Shown: positions 25,411-33,828 of the stretch, one piece after another | Layout of the letters: every line of letters begins with the position of its first letter | Position numbering within the stretch: position 1 is the first letter of the stretch | Source: 62-47 sp051954235 | Lineage (GTDB): Bacteria > Pseudomonadota > Alphaproteobacteria > Rhizobiales > Xanthobacteraceae | Assembly: GCA_051954235.1 (NCBI GenBank) | Contig: JBQCHY010000065.1 | Location: forward strand, 1-64,000 | Direction of reading: 5' to 3' | DNA length: 64,000 bases | The notes under the pieces: model-generated | Told to the model about the DNA's origin: nothing | Seen by the model: only the letters and a program-made list of their open reading frames with translations | The model's database searches: none | Translations under genes and position numbers: made by a program

Positions 25411-26808
25411 ATGCGGTGGTCGAGATATCTTGGCGCGTTTCTTGGCGCGATGGCGGTGAGCTTGTGGCTGGGCGGTTGCGCTTCGGTCCACAACGCGCCT
25501 GTCAACGAACCCGCGCACGGCAGCGTGGTCGATCAACTTCATCTCAATTTCAAGGAAGAAGCCGCCGACAACGACGATCTGCTGATCGGTCTGGCGTTCT
25601 CCGGCGGCGGCACCCGCGCGGCGGCGTTTTCCTTCGGCGTGCTGTCGGAGTTCGACCGCATCGGTGTGCCGCATGGCAGCGACAAGCTGCTCGACCGGCT
25701 CGATTTCATTTCCGGCGTTTCCGGCGGCTCGGTCACGGCGGCTTACTACGGCCTGAAGAAGCGCGCCGCGCTTGCCGATTTCCGCGAACGCTTCCTGTTG
25801 CAGAACGCGGAAGAGGGGCTCGACACCACGCTGTCGCTGGCCACCATGGGCCGTGCACTCGGCGGCGGCATCAACGATCAGCAGGGCTTTACCCAGTGGC
25901 TCGACCGCAACCTGTTTCACGGCGCGACCTACGGTCAGTTTCGCGAGGTTGGCGCGCCGCGCGTCTGGATCAATGCGTCCGACATCTACAACCGCGTGCC
26001 ATTTGTATTCGGCGCCACGTCCTTCACCGCGATTTGCAGCGACCTGACCAAGTTTCCGCTCTCGAACGCCGTGGCGGCCTCTGCCGCCGTGCCGGTGGCG
26101 TTCGCGCCGATCGTGGTGAAAGCCTATCCCGACACCTGTACCGATCCGCTGCCGTCATGGATCACGCGCGCCGCTGCCGATCGCCATGCCTCGCCGATGC
26201 TGCGCTCCTTCGCCAGCGCCATCTTGCGTTATCGCGAGGGCAAGGTGCCGTATATCAAGCTGCTCGACGGCGGCCTCGTCGATAACTACGGCCTTGCCGG
26301 TTTCACCATTTCGCGGGAGTCGTCGACCACGCCTTATGGTCCGCTGACGCCGCAGCAGGCGGTGAAACTGCGGCGGTCGATGTTCCTGGTGGTGGATGCC
26401 AAGGCCGGTCTGTCGGGCGATTGGGTGCAGAGCGCCGATGGTCCCAACGGCGTCGAACTGGTCAAGGCGGCGATCGACACCACCATCGATGCCAGCGTCG
26501 GCGCCAGCTACACCGCCTTCGAGCGCACCATGAGCGACTGGCAGAACGCGCTGATCAAGTGGCGCTGCGGCCTGTCGTCCGCGGATCGCAAACGCTACGG
26601 CGCACCGGCCAACTGGAGTTGCCGCGACCTGAAATTCTTTGTTGGCCGGCTCGGCTTCGATCAACTCGACCCGGCGCGCGCCGCCGAACTCGGCAACGTG
26701 CCGACGCGGTTTCACTTGCCGCAGCAGCAGGTCGATGAAGTGATCGCAGCCGGCCGCGACGCGCTCCGCATCAATCCGACGCTGCGGGATTTCCTGAAGA
26801 GCATGTAA
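25411..26808 (+). CDS. Patatin-like phospholipase lipoprotein
   Basis: A 465-residue predicted lipoprotein: lipobox LGGC with Cys23 after a signal peptide, so it is probably anchored in the envelope. The patatin domain shows the oxyanion loop SGGGTR (64-69), nucleophile Ser104 in GVSGG, and catalytic Asp286 in LLDGG. Members hydrolyse phospholipid or lipid acyl esters; the substrate is unknown. ATG 25411 is preferred for its GGAGGGG SD and signal peptide. It separates gatA from gatB. Confidence 0.88.
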   Translation: MRWSRYLGAFLGAMAVSLWLGGCASVHNAPVNEPAHGSVVDQLHLNFKEEAADNDDLLIGLAFSGGGTRAAAFSFGVLSEFDRIGVPHGSDKLLDRLDFISGVSGGSVTAAYYGLKKRAALADFRERFLLQNAEEGLDTTLSLATMGRALGGGINDQQGFTQWLDRNLFHGATYGQFREVGAPRVWINASDIYNRVPFVFGATSFTAICSDLTKFPLSNAVAASAAVPVAFAPIVVKAYPDTCTDPLPSWITRAAADRHASPMLRSFASAILRYREGKVPYIKLLDGGLVDNYGLAGFTISRESSTTPYGPLTPQQAVKLRRSMFLVVDAKAGLSGDWVQSADGPNGVELVKAAIDTTIDASVGASYTAFERTMSDWQNALIKWRCGLSSADRKRYGAPANWSCRDLKFFVGRLGFDQLDPARAAELGNVPTRFHLPQQQVDEVIAAGRDALRINPTLRDFLKSM

Positions 26809-26863
26809 GGGCCGTCGTTGCGCGGATGACGGTTTTGTGCGCGCTCCGCCACAACATTCTCGG

Positions 26864-26983
26864 CGTCGTCCCCGCGCAGGCGGGGACCCATACGCCGCAG
26901 CGGTTCGGCTCCATAACCAGGGCGAATGTCTTTACGACAACTTACGCTAGGGGTTATGGGTCCCCGCCTGCGCGGGGACGACG
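26864..26983. repeat. CGTCGTCCCCGCG...CGCGGGGACGACG element
   Basis: A 120-base inverted repeat with outer arms CGTCGTCCCCGCGCAGGCGG and CCGCCTGCGCGGGGACGACG. An inner GGGTCC-type pair and CATAACC/GGTTATG sequences surround a less ordered centre. It lies between the patatin gene and gatB. Confidence 0.8.
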
Positions 26984-27090
26984 CATTCGTATTGCATATT
27001 TGGCTAGAAGCAAATTTGCGGTCGGACACTCAGGCCGTCGCCACTCCGCCGGGGTTTTCTCGCCCCGCGGTCCATTGTAGAACTCACCCC

Positions 27091-28575
27091 ATGAACGCAC
27101 CTGTCAAATCCGCGAAGCTCATCAAGGGCGCCACCAGCGATTGGGAAATGGTGATCGGGCTGGAAGTCCACGCCCAGGTCACCTCCAACTCGAAACTGTT
27201 TTCCGGCGCGTCGACGCAGTTCGGCGGCGACCCGAACAGCCATGTCTCGCTGGTCGACGCCGCGATGCCGGGCATGCTGCCGGTGATCAACGAGGAGGCG
27301 GTGAAGCAGGCGGTGCGCACCGGCCTCGGCCTCAAGGCGAAGATCAACCTGCGCTCGGTGTTCGACCGGAAAAACTATTTCTATCCGGACTCGCCGCAGG
27401 GCTATCAGATCAGCCAGTACAAGTCGCCGGTGGTCGGCGAGGGCGAAGTGCAAGTCGATCTCGATGACGGCGACAGCATCACCGTCGGCATCGAGCGGCT
27501 GCACCTGGAGCAGGACGCCGGCAAGTCGCTGCACGACCAGCACCCGACCATGTCCTATGTCGACCTCAACCGTTGCGGCGTCGCGCTGATGGAGATCGTC
27601 TCCAAGCCGGACATCCGCTCGTCCGAGCAGGCCAAGGCGTATGTCAGCAAGCTGCGCACTATCCTGCGTTACCTCGGCACCTGCGACGGCGACATGGAGA
27701 AGGGCAACCTGCGCGCCGACGTCAACGTCTCGGTGCGCAAGCCGGGCGAACCGTTCGGCACCCGCTGCGAGATCAAGAACGTCAACTCGATCCGCTTCAT
27801 CGGTCAGGCGATCGAATACGAAGCGCGGCGTCAGATCGGAATCCTTGAAGACGGCGGCAGCATCGATCAGGAAACCCGATTGTTCGACCCCGGCAAGGGT
27901 GAAACGCGCTCGATGCGATCGAAGGAAGAGGCGCACGACTACCGCTACTTCCCCGATCCCGACCTGCTGCCGCTGGAGTTCTCGCAAGCCTTCGTCGACG
28001 AACTCGCCGCCGCGTTGCCGGAATTGCCGGACCAGAAGAAGGCGCGTTTCATCGGTGAGTTCGCGCTGACGCCTTACGATGCCGCGGTGCTGGTCAGCGA
28101 GCGTGAGAGCGCCGACTTCTACGAAGCGGTGCTGGCGGCACTCGCCGACAAGGCGCGCGACGGCAAACTCGCCGCCAACTGGGTGATCAACGAATTGTTC
28201 GGCCGCCTCAACAAGGAAGGCAAGGACATCGCCGCGTCGCCGGTGTCGTCCGCGCAGTTGGCCGCCATTGTCGATCTGATCGGCGAGGGCACCATCTCCG
28301 GCAAGATCGCCAAGGATCTGTTCGAGATCGTCTGGAATGAAGGTGGCGATCCACGTGCGCTGGTGGAAGCGCGCGGCATGAAGCAGGTCACCGATACCGG
28401 CGCGATCGAGAAGATCGTCGACGAGATCGTCGCCGCCAATCCCGACAAGGTGGCGCAGGCGCAAGCGAAGCCGGCGCTTGCCGGCTGGTTCGTCGGACAG
28501 GTGATGAAGGCATCGGGTGGCAAGGCCAACCCGCAAGCGGTCAACGACCTCATCAAGAGCAAGCTTGGTCTCTGA
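27091..28575 (+). CDS. gatB: Aspartyl/glutamyl-tRNA amidotransferase subunit B
   Basis: A 494-residue GatB with the kinase/amidotransferase core: VIGLEVHAQV, FDRKNYFYPDSPQGYQISQY, DLNRCGVALMEIVSKPD and the C-terminal YqeY-like tail (PALAGWFVGQVMKAS, ANPQAVNDLIKSKL). It phosphorylates and amidates the mischarged aminoacyl-tRNA using ammonia from GatA. The ATG at 27091 gives MNAPVKSAKLIKGATSDWE; longer upstream frames run through a repeat element. Physically separated from gatCA by a patatin gene and repeats. Confidence 0.97.
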   Translation: MNAPVKSAKLIKGATSDWEMVIGLEVHAQVTSNSKLFSGASTQFGGDPNSHVSLVDAAMPGMLPVINEEAVKQAVRTGLGLKAKINLRSVFDRKNYFYPDSPQGYQISQYKSPVVGEGEVQVDLDDGDSITVGIERLHLEQDAGKSLHDQHPTMSYVDLNRCGVALMEIVSKPDIRSSEQAKAYVSKLRTILRYLGTCDGDMEKGNLRADVNVSVRKPGEPFGTRCEIKNVNSIRFIGQAIEYEARRQIGILEDGGSIDQETRLFDPGKGETRSMRSKEEAHDYRYFPDPDLLPLEFSQAFVDELAAALPELPDQKKARFIGEFALTPYDAAVLVSERESADFYEAVLAALADKARDGKLAANWVINELFGRLNKEGKDIAASPVSSAQLAAIVDLIGEGTISGKIAKDLFEIVWNEGGDPRALVEARGMKQVTDTGAIEKIVDEIVAANPDKVAQAQAKPALAGWFVGQVMKASGGKANPQAVNDLIKSKLGL

Positions 28576-29201
28576 CGCACCGGCGTTCGTCGCGCGTGAG
28601 GTGATCGCGCGTGCGCGTCGCCGTTCATCTTGCGTCGCTGGCGAACCGTCGCGCGGTATCGCGACGACGTTCGCGGACGAGAATGTTCGTCGTCATCGGG
28701 TGCGAACGGGCATCGTCGGCGGACGCGACGGCGGTGAATCGGAAAAATCGCGACTGCGAATCAGAGTAGAGAGCTGGCAAAAAAATCGCGTTTGAGAAAC
28801 CGCGAACCGCCAAAACGTCCACACAGCCGAAAATATTTTGTTTGCCAAAATTCGCGACTCAGAGTCCGCGCGCGCCGTTTTCGTCGGTCGCGATGAGTCG
28901 CTTCGAACGATATCGGACGCAAACATTTTTCAATACGAATTGCGAATCCATCTGCAGTACAAGCGTTTCCTGCAACCTTGACATTTGCCGACGTAGATTT
29001 CGCAGGCACTACTTGCATCGCGCGCCACGTCGCGTTTGCAGTCGTCGGTCGCGACGCAGGCGTGGTGCTGCCACCGCTTCATCAACACTTCCTTAAGCAG
29101 GACGCTGTTTTTTCACATGTGTTGGTGTATGCGGGATGAAGTGCATTTCGATTCCCGGGTGCACGCAGCGATCAAGCCATCTCACTAATTAGGAGGGCAA
29201 C
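28576..29201. other. 626-bp non-coding region rich in TCGCGA words
   Basis: No credible gene was found. The stretch holds five TCGCGA hexamers (28659, 28748, 28852, 28888 and 29049) among about a dozen TCGCG or CGCGA words, mixed with AT-rich runs such as AAATATTTTG near 28831. It forms the upstream region of the H1-like gene and may be its regulatory region or an untranslated leader. Confidence 0.5.
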
Positions 29202-29336
29202 ATGGCTAAGAAGGCGAAGAAGGCGAAAGCCAAGAAGACTGTGAAGAAGGTCAAGAAGGCGGCGAAGAGCGCGGCGAAGAAGACCGCGAAGAAGACCCGC
29301 AAGGTTGCCAAGAAGAAGGCCGCCAAGAAGAAGTAA
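29202..29336 (+). CDS. 44-residue histone H1-like Lys/Ala protein
   Basis: An ATG at 29202, preceded by AGGAGGGCAAC, opens a frame of 44 residues starting MAKKAKKAKAKKTVKKVKKA and ending AKKKAAKKK. It is almost entirely Lys and Ala with a few Thr, Val, Ser and Arg, the composition of bacterial H1-like proteins that bind DNA nonspecifically. Codons are mostly AAG for Lys. No other domain is present. A perfect hairpin follows at 29356-29374. Role in chromosome compaction or gene silencing is inferred from composition. Confidence 0.85.
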   Translation: MAKKAKKAKAKKTVKKVKKAAKSAAKKTAKKTRKVAKKKAAKKK

Positions 29337-30039
29337 GTTTGCTTCTGGAAGAATTGCCGGCGTTCGTCGCCGGCGACGTCACACGAGCCGCCAGTTTGCC
29401 CTCCGCTGTAAAGCGGATCGATTGGAAGCTCTGGTCGACGAGAGAGGGTGTCGGCGAGACATCAGGTCAGCCGGTCGGATCGCAAAGCAGGGCACATCGT
29501 GCCCCGCAGACAATCCGGCGGAAGGATGGTTCGGCAACGAGACATTCTTCATACGGCGTGGAGATCGCGTCTCCACAGTCGCTGGCGGCGCTGCCGCGGT
29601 AGACTTCGACCCTGACGTGTTCGCCGACGCCCTCGTTTTTTTGCCCGGCGCTTGCCTGACATGCCCCGCCCGGCGTTTCCCGTCCGCTTCACTCGCCATC
29701 GCTATCGTCGCACCGCACTGTCTCGGGATCCCGGCCCGTTTACCGCGCGCCTGTTGCGCCTTGCGGCGATGGTTATCGTTTTGCCAAGCGCCAGGGTAAA
29801 TCCGCGATTCAGGAATACGGGAAGTCCGCTAACGGCGGACCTTTTCGCGATTCGCCGGCAATGGGCGCGTCGCCGCGTTCAGATTCCATTCATCGCGATA
29901 CTTAAACTGCCCTTCAAATTTGACCGGTCATAGTCACCCCAACACGCCGAACAATGGCGGTTGGGAAGAGTGTCAAACGATTGGACAGGAGGCCGCGCTC
30001 GGAGCAGGGCGGCTTACCTAACAAAAAAGGTCAAAGGTC
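29337..30039. other. 703-bp region without a recognised gene
   Basis: Short reading frames occur but none has a family-like sequence or convincing start. Two hairpins are present: GCCGGCG/CGCCGGC at 29356-29374 without a T-run, and a terminator-like GTCCGC/GCGGAC stem at 29824-29845 followed by CTTTT. The 3' part leads into the Sel1-like gene. Confidence 0.4.
29824..29845 (+). terminator. Possible terminator hairpin
   Basis: A 6-bp stem GTCCGC (29824-29829) / GCGGAC (29835-29840) with a five-base loop is followed by CTTTT. It lies 488 bases after the H1-like gene, so it may end a long untranslated transcript or an unrecognised RNA. Confidence 0.35.
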
Positions 30040-30306
30040 ATGTTTCACGGAACGATCGATCTCGACGCAGCAAAGCCGGTGAACGACACGGCGATCCCGG
30101 ATGCGTTGTTCGAGCGCGGACTGTACTGGGCGAGTGGGCGAGGTGGCCTGGTCGACCTCGTCGCCGCACACAAGTGGTTCAATCTCGCCGCGCTCAAGGG
30201 CCGCGTCGATGCGGTGCAGTTGCGGCGCGAGGTGGCGGAGATGATGTCTGACGTCGAGATCGCCGCGGCGCAGCGCGATGCCCGTGCCTGGATCGCGATG
30301 CATTGA
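30040..30306 (+). CDS. Small Sel1-repeat-like protein
   Basis: An 88-residue protein with one Sel1/TPR-like helical hairpin: PDALFERGLYWASGRGGLVD then AAHKWFNLAALKGRVDAVQL, followed by VEIAAAQRDARAWI. This pattern (ALFExGxxYxxGxxxxxDxxxAHKWFNLAAxxG) is shared by short Rhizobiales proteins of the Sel1 family as far as I recall, probably scaffold or interaction proteins. The start ATG is at 30040 after AAAGGTC. It is a lone gene downstream of a 703-bp non-coding stretch. Confidence 0.75.
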   Translation: MFHGTIDLDAAKPVNDTAIPDALFERGLYWASGRGGLVDLVAAHKWFNLAALKGRVDAVQLRREVAEMMSDVEIAAAQRDARAWIAMH

Positions 30307-30470
30307 GGGAGCGCGGCCGACCGGCTCGCGGCACTGATCGCTTCAGCGGGACGTGTGGACCTTGCGGCGCGCGGCGCATGAGGGAAATCCCTTGGGGCGC
30401 AATACCGTCGAGTCTGCAGGCGCGATTGACCACGAAGCGATGAGAAAAATCGGGTTTCTGGCGAACTACC

Positions 30471-30721
30471 AAAGTCGCTTGCCCGTAAAAGCGTGGCCGA
30501 GCCAGATTTGAGATCGCGCGCGAAAGATTCTGCTTTGTGCTGGTCTAAAGCTGCCACGGTTTGAATTTCGACGTATCTGCAAGCCGTCCTAGGCAATGCT
30601 GCTGAAGGCGCTGCTTCGGCCCGGATGTTATCCCGACATTACGCCGCCCGCCCGCGGCGAGATTCTCGATGAGATAGACATGGTACGCGGAACCTCCTTC
30701 GCTGAAGCTTTTGGAGGACAT
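30471..30721 (-). pseudogene. GIY-YIG nuclease relic, frameshifted
   Basis: The minus strand encodes YHVYLIENLAAGGRRNVGIT ... KQRLQQHCLGRLADTSKFKPWQL, then a stop. In another frame the expected continuation is found immediately: VAALDQHKAESFARDLKSGS and ATLLRASDF. Together these make a complete small GIY-YIG domain (YhbQ/UPF0213 type) broken by a small indel near 30545-30560. It lies next to tRNA-Ser(GCT). Confidence 0.75.
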
Positions 30722-30778
30722 CCTGCTTCGTGTGAGGAGCGGTGCCAATCCTGCGAGGCGCGTCCGCGCGAAGCGGGA

Positions 30779-30872
30779 TGGCGGAGACAGAGGGATTCGA
30801 ACCCTCGATAGGGCTTTACAACCCTATAACGGTTTAGCAAACCGCCGCCTTCAGCCACTCGGCCATATCTCC
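30779..30872 (-). tRNA. tRNA-Ser (GCT)
   Basis: On the minus strand, the acceptor stem GGAGATA pairs with TGTCTCC, followed by discriminator G and an encoded CCA at 30779-30781. The anticodon stem-loop CGGTTTGCTAAACCG displays GCT, which reads AGC and AGT serine codons. A long variable arm (GTTATAGGGTTGTAAAGCC, class II) and the T-loop GGTTCGAATCC are present. The length of 94 including CCA fits tRNA-Ser. Confidence 0.96.
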
Positions 30873-31490
30873 GTCGGCCCCCGATATGCCCGACCCGGTG
30901 CCGCCCCGCAAGCCTCACTTGCTCGGTGACGCGTTTCGCAGCCAGTTATCCGACGGATAGGGAACTGGCTCCCTGACACTCACACTCTATTATCGATTAT
31001 CGCGCTTTGGTTCGGGCTGGTCGCATCCTGGTGAGGTGGGGCGCGATTCGCCGAATCCCGATGCCCGATTCCACCAGCCGGGAAGGGTGCCGAGGGCCGC
31101 GTTCCCGCGCGGGGTGGAACAGGGGATAAACCGTGGTTCCCTGGCGATGCTGTTAAAAGTTGCGATATATCAGCGGTTTACGAGGATGATACGATCACAG
31201 TCGCGTGTTATTTGTGCAACACCGATCCAAAAACGGCCGGATTGGTACCGTTCTGAGGCGTTCCTTTGTTGCGTGTTCATGGACGTTAGGTAATTGTGAC
31301 TGAAGCGACGGAGGGGGGCATCCCGAGGTCGTCCCGTTAGGTGGTTCGCTTAAGTCCCTCGCGTTGTGCGGGAGTGTCCGAAGGCGCGAACGGATCGAGC
31401 GGTTTAGTCAGGGACTAAGGGAACCTAGTCTTCGGGTGTTTCACCCAGCGGATCCGGAACCTTCCCTAAAGAGCAAACTTGGAGGTTTAC
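30873..31490. other. 618-bp intergenic region with porin leader
   Basis: There is no credible gene. The middle (about 31140-31220) is relatively AT-rich and could hold the porin promoter. The last ~180 bases form a likely structured leader: TTAGTC-AGG-GACTAA (31403-31417) and GGGTG-TTT-CACCC (31433-31445) can fold as hairpins. The porin SD GGAGG at 31481-31485 follows. Confidence 0.45.
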
Positions 31491-32855
31491 ATGAACATTG
31501 CGAAGAGCCTTATCCTCGGCTCGGCTGCGACCCTGGTCGCACTGGGTGGGGCACAGGCGGCGGATCTTCCGTTGAAGGCCAAGGCGGTCGAATACGTGAA
31601 GGTGTGCTCCCTCTACGGCGCCGGCTTCTACTACATCCCCGGCACCGACACCTGCATCAAGCTGGGCGGCTATCTCCGTGCCGACACCTCGTTCAATGCT
31701 GCCAGCGCTTACGATATGCCGCGCTGGACCGGCAACCCGACCCGCGCGTCGAACGACTACATCTCCCGTTCGCGTCTTGGTCTGAACATCGACACCCGCA
31801 CCGCGACCGAGTACGGCGTGGTTCGTACCTATGCTGACTTCACGCTCAACTGGACCACGGACACCGACTCGCGTGCCGCTGGTAACCTCGGCGTGTACTA
31901 CGCGTTCATCCAGTTCGCCGGCTTCACCTTCGGTAAGGCAGTGTCGCAGTTCGACATGCCGTGGAGCGGCTACCCGGGCAACAACACCTCGTTCCTGCTC
32001 GGCGGCTATGACGACGTCACTGGTATCAACCAGATCGCCTACACCGCTCAGTTCGGTAACGGCGTGTCGGCGTCGATCAGCTTGGAAGAGAGCAGCGGCC
32101 TGAAGGGCACTGGTGCGATCAACTCGTACACCCGCGCTCCGCTGTACGATCTGGCTGCTCCGGGCGGCTTCGGTGCGATGACTGCCAACAACTGGGGCGG
32201 CACCAACGTTCCGGATATCGTCGGTCAGCTCCGTGTCGATCAGGCTTGGGGTCTGTTCCAACTGTCGGCTGCGGCTCACCAGATCCGCACGGGTGAAGCT
32301 CTCGTTTCGCCGATCCCGTCTGACGCGTGGGGCTTTGCCGTTCAGGCTGGTCTCTCGCTCAAGAACCTGCCGACTGGCCCTGGCGACACCATCAACGTGT
32401 CGGTTGGCTATGCCAACGGCGCTTCGCGTTACGTCATCGGCGGTGTGAGCCCGGACAGCTACGCCATTGGCAACAGCTCCGTGCTCGCGATGGGCTTCTC
32501 GAGCGATGGCGTGTACGCGCCGACGTTCGGTATCCAGAAGACCGAAGCCTACGGTGTTCGCGGTGCATTCAACCACAATTGGGATCCGCACTGGTCGTCG
32601 TCGTTGTTCGGTTCTTGGTCGGCAATCCGTTACAACAACACCGTCAAGGCTGCCCTCGGCGTCAATCCGGACTGGGATATCAGCCAGATCGGTTTGGTCA
32701 CCCGCTGGACCCCGGTCAAGGGCCTGACCCTCTCGGGCGAAGTGATGTACTCGTACCTCACCCAGAACAACACTGGCCTCGTGCTGCCGACCGGCGCGGT
32801 TGCCGGCGACCGTGGCACCTGGACCTTCGGTGTCCGCGCTCAGCGCAACTTCTAA
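31491..32855 (+). CDS. Outer-membrane porin (Omp2/porin_2 type)
   Basis: A 454-residue beta-barrel porin. The signal peptide MNIAKSLILGSAATLVALGG ends at AQA, and the mature N-terminus ADLPLKAKAVEYVKVC is typical of Rhizobiales Omp2/RopA-like porins, followed by YGAGFYYIPGTDTCIKLGGY. It ends in a beta-strand with terminal Phe (VRAQRNF), the outer-membrane insertion signal. Diffusion of small solutes is expected. A strong SD (GGAGG) precedes the ATG, and a strong terminator follows at 32895-32921. Codon use is biased, as expected for high expression. Confidence 0.94.
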   Translation: MNIAKSLILGSAATLVALGGAQAADLPLKAKAVEYVKVCSLYGAGFYYIPGTDTCIKLGGYLRADTSFNAASAYDMPRWTGNPTRASNDYISRSRLGLNIDTRTATEYGVVRTYADFTLNWTTDTDSRAAGNLGVYYAFIQFAGFTFGKAVSQFDMPWSGYPGNNTSFLLGGYDDVTGINQIAYTAQFGNGVSASISLEESSGLKGTGAINSYTRAPLYDLAAPGGFGAMTANNWGGTNVPDIVGQLRVDQAWGLFQLSAAAHQIRTGEALVSPIPSDAWGFAVQAGLSLKNLPTGPGDTINVSVGYANGASRYVIGGVSPDSYAIGNSSVLAMGFSSDGVYAPTFGIQKTEAYGVRGAFNHNWDPHWSSSLFGSWSAIRYNNTVKAALGVNPDWDISQIGLVTRWTPVKGLTLSGEVMYSYLTQNNTGLVLPTGAVAGDRGTWTFGVRAQRNF

Positions 32856-32894
32856 TCGTTATCGCCTCACGGCGAATACGATCTGAAACAGAAA

Positions 32895-32921
32895 CCCCCG
32901 GCAGCAATGCCGGGGGTTTTT
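32895..32921 (+). terminator. Rho-independent terminator after the porin gene
   Basis: A perfect 8-bp GC stem CCCCCGGC / GCCGGGGG with a six-base loop (AGCAAT) is followed by TTTTT. It lies 40 bases after the porin stop. Confidence 0.9.
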
Positions 32922-32963
32922 GCTTGTGATCGCTTATCTAGTGATGGTTTATGATTGCCGCGT

Positions 32964-33821
32964 ATGTCAAAGAATCCACCAAACCGCGTTGCCGCCGGTC
33001 AGTCGAGATTGGTTCAGCAATCGCTCGAGAGCGCCATTCTCGCGTTGCGGATGCAGCGTGCCGATGAGGCAGAACGCGTTGCCGCGACCATACTGAAGGC
33101 CGATCGCGGCAATATTCTCGCGGCTCAGATTCTCGGGCGAGCACTGTTGATGCAAAACCGTGCGGACGAAGCGGTCGTTCCGCTCGAGCGGGCGGTGCGG
33201 CGCAGCGATGATCCAACCGTTGAACTCGAACTCGCGGGTGCGTTGGCGGCGGCGCGCCGAACGGATGCGGCGCTGGATCGATTGCAGCGGATCACGGCGC
33301 GACGGCCGCCGTTCGTGCCGGCATTTCTCGAATACGGCAATCAGCTTGCGCGTATCGGGCGGCACGATGAAGCGATGTCGTTGCTTGAGCGCGGTGTTGA
33401 AGCGGCACCCGACGCTATCGATCTGCGTGTGGCTCTGGCTTTTGCGCATATCAAGCGCAACGATCGCGTCAACGCACGCGCGCTATTGCAGCGTGCCGTG
33501 GCCGACGCGCCACAGCGGCACGATGTTCTGGCCGCATTGGCAAGGGTCATGGCGCAGGATGGCGAATATCCTGTCGCCGCCGATCTATTCCGGCGCGCGC
33601 TCGCTTTACAGCCTGACGACGTGGTGACGCGCAGCAGCTTCGGTGCATGTCTTCTGGAAATGGGGGAGCGCGATGAGGGCGAGGCGAACCTGCGCCTTGC
33701 GGCGCGCGGTGGCCCTCAAATGGCCGGGCAGGTGATCACGACGCTGGCGTCCGCATCACACGGCCGTTTCTTCCTGCGGCCGAGCGACGCTGCGAAATTC
33801 CTGCACGTCGATAAAAAGTAA
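32964..33821 (+). CDS. TPR repeat protein
   Basis: A 285-residue protein made of about six tetratricopeptide-like helical pairs from residue 20 to 250, for example ILALRMQRADEAERVAATIL, ALLMQNRADEAVVPLERAV, RIGRHDEAMSLLERGVEAAP and EYPVAADLFRRALALQPDD. There is no signal peptide, so it is probably a cytoplasmic scaffold. The ATG at 32964 is used (a TTG at 32955 would add three residues). The next gene, on the opposite strand, is an uncharacterised protein that ends seven bases beyond. Confidence 0.8.
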   Translation: MSKNPPNRVAAGQSRLVQQSLESAILALRMQRADEAERVAATILKADRGNILAAQILGRALLMQNRADEAVVPLERAVRRSDDPTVELELAGALAAARRTDAALDRLQRITARRPPFVPAFLEYGNQLARIGRHDEAMSLLERGVEAAPDAIDLRVALAFAHIKRNDRVNARALLQRAVADAPQRHDVLAALARVMAQDGEYPVAADLFRRALALQPDDVVTRSSFGACLLEMGERDEGEANLRLAARGGPQMAGQVITTLASASHGRFFLRPSDAAKFLHVDKK

Positions 33822-33828
33822 TGCGTGC

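Noticed and set aside
28625..29018. Minus-strand reading frames in the TCGCGA-rich region
   Set aside because: Their translations are Arg/Phe/Ser-rich without motifs, start signals or conserved look.
30471..31490. A genomic island inserted at tRNA-Ser(GCT)
   Set aside because: There is no integrase, no direct repeat of the tRNA 3' end nearby, and the flanking genes look native. The only oddity is one small broken gene.
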